DNA of 12,934 nucleotides from positions 1 to 12,934 of the forward strand of contig JAVLBT010000081.1 of the NCBI GenBank assembly GCA_031580945.1, in the 5' to 3' direction. Source of the stretch: Gracilimonas sp031580945 (GTDB taxonomy: Bacteria; Bacteroidota; Rhodothermia; Balneolales; Balneolaceae). Under the pieces are notes generated by a model that saw only the letters and a list, made by a program, of their open reading frames with translations, ran no database searches and was not told where the DNA came from. Each line of letters starts with the position of its first letter. Positions within the stretch are counted from its first letter, which is position 1. Below, piece by piece: positions 12,034 to 12,934 of the stretch. Position numbers and translations under genes: made by a program.

Positions 12034-12934
12034 AGAAAGGCGATCTGATCAAGTGTTTAGTGGTTTTTGGAATATGCTTGCTCACAGGCACTGATGTTTG
12101 GGCACAAGCACAAACCTATGAAGAAAAAAGGCAGGCATTGCTGCAGCGGCAAGAGAATACAAGGGCGGAAATAAATGTCTTAGAAGCTCGAATCAGAAAT
12201 TATCAACAGCGAATAAATCAGGCAGAAGAACGATATGATAAGTCATTTGAGCAGTTTCAGTCACTGAATAATCTGATTGCACTTCAGGATGATAAGATCC
12301 AAAATCTACAGCAAGAGCAAAAGCAGATTGATGCAGAGATTCAACTAACGGAAAAAGAAATTGAACTACGTGAAGCAGAACTCGAACACTTAATTGAGAA
12401 CTATAAGCAGATCGTATTGTATGCTTATAAAAACGGCAGGACTGGAAATTTAGAACTCTTGCTTACTTCTAATTCCATCAATCAGATGATAGTAAGAGCC
12501 AACTACCTGAAACGCTTTGAGGAGCAAAGAGCAAAGCAAGCGGATGTGATCCGGGAAAGCAAGGAAGAACTGGATGATGTAAAAAGTGATCTTGAAGATA
12601 GCTATGAAAAAAACCGAATGGTCATTGAAGAGATTCGTGAAGAAAAAGAAGAACTTGGGGAACAGCGACAGCAACAGGAGCGAACAGTAGAACAAATTAA
12701 AGAAGAACGAAGTACATGGCTTAGTGAGCTTCGGAAAACACGGGAAGAAAAAGAAAACCTTGAAAATGTGTTGAACCGTTGGATAAGCGAAGAAGAATCT
12801 GTTATTGAAGCCGAGGCAGAACGAAAACGCAGGTTAGAAGAAGCTCGTAAAATAGCTGATGCCCAGCGACGAACAGAAGAGATGGCCAAATATTCAAGCC
12901 CTATAACACGGGAAAGTTTTGTAAGTGATGAGAT
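12030..12934 (+). CDS. EnvC-like murein hydrolase activator, N-terminal 301 codons (cut by window edge)
   Basis: Translation from the ATG at 12030 begins MKKGDLIKCLVVFGICLLTG, a signal peptide probably cleaved after VWAQ at about residue 26. Next comes a long, highly charged coiled coil (about 30-290, rich in Glu, Gln, Lys and Arg). It is interrupted by the EnvC-type segment LYAYKNGRTGNLELLLTSNS (about 129-148), which lies between coiled-coil stretches as in EnvC and its relatives. The C-terminal LytM/M23 domain expected for the family lies beyond the window, so whether it is an active endopeptidase or a degenerate activator cannot be judged. The role is control of peptidoglycan hydrolysis in the periplasm, typically at division. 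Its 4-base overlap with the lipoprotein gene indicates coupled translation. The start is supported by the overlap and the signal peptide. Confidence 0.88.
   Translation, partial: MKKGDLIKCLVVFGICLLTGTDVWAQAQTYEEKRQALLQRQENTRAEINVLEARIRNYQQRINQAEERYDKSFEQFQSLNNLIALQDDKIQNLQQEQKQIDAEIQLTEKEIELREAELEHLIENYKQIVLYAYKNGRTGNLELLLTSNSINQMIVRANYLKRFEEQRAKQADVIRESKEELDDVKSDLEDSYEKNRMVIEEIREEKEELGEQRQQQERTVEQIKEERSTWLSELRKTREEKENLENVLNRWISEEESVIEAEAERKRRLEEARKIADAQRRTEEMAKYSSPITRESFVSDE

Noticed and set aside
12450..12889. Minus-strand frames opposite the EnvC-like gene, one Ser/Arg-rich and one Phe/Leu-rich
   Set aside because: Their composition is what the reverse strand of a Glu/Lys-rich coiled-coil gene gives; no start signals or domains.
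1..12934. CRISPR arrays, defence islands, phage or toxin-antitoxin genes
   Set aside because: No regularly spaced repeats, no nuclease, methylase or toxin motifs; every substantial coding region is accounted for by biosynthetic or envelope genes.

Overview
The window reads as a stretch of chromosome from a member of the FCB group (Bacteroidota or the related Balneolota). The reasons are an arginine cluster with a SOTCase/AOTCase-type carbamoyltransferase instead of ordinary ArgF, a DUF4292-type lipoprotein next to an EnvC-like protein, signal peptides ending in Ala-Gln, few clear Shine-Dalgarno sites, and moderate, AT-leaning base composition. Balneolaceae is my best guess, but the sequence alone does not settle it.

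Minus strand, about 9048 down to 1: one long arginine-biosynthesis operon. In transcription order it holds a GNAT acyltransferase (putative first step), a 65-codon repeat-derived ORF, argG, argC, proC, argD, an N-acyl-ornithine carbamoyltransferase (argF'), argB, an M20 deacylase (argE-like) and the first 197 codons of argH, which runs off the left edge. Most junctions overlap or are separated by 5 bases or fewer. Together the products cover glutamate to arginine by an acylated route. The acyl group is kept through carbamoylation, so the deacylase is inferred to act on N-acyl-citrulline. Residue 90 of the carbamoyltransferase is Ala, which points towards succinyl- rather than acetyl-ornithine.

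Three junctions in this compact operon have been expanded, and all three contain palindromic or dispersed-repeat DNA: 1741-2046 (argB/argE), 3761-4110 (argD/argF') and 8214-8403 (GNAT/argG). The last is a 140-base imperfect palindrome beginning GTCATTGCG and ending CGCAATGAC, read through as an open frame with ATGA overlaps at both ends. Two short hairpins (1824-1839 and 4093-4108) look like members of one REP-like family with a compensatory base-pair change.

9049-9589: a 541-base divergent intergenic region with candidate promoters for both directions, a small GC-rich patch and a strong rho-independent terminator (9473-9506, plus strand) that has no visible gene in front of it.

Plus strand, 9590 to the right edge: a three-gene envelope operon. 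It encodes an exported TPR protein, a DUF4292/LolB-like lipoprotein and an EnvC-like coiled-coil protein (truncated by the window). The genes are joined by 4-base GTGA and ATGA overlaps.

I found no defence system, CRISPR array, transposase gene, tRNA or rRNA. The notable content is the unusual acyl-arginine pathway and the repeat colonisation of its operon.
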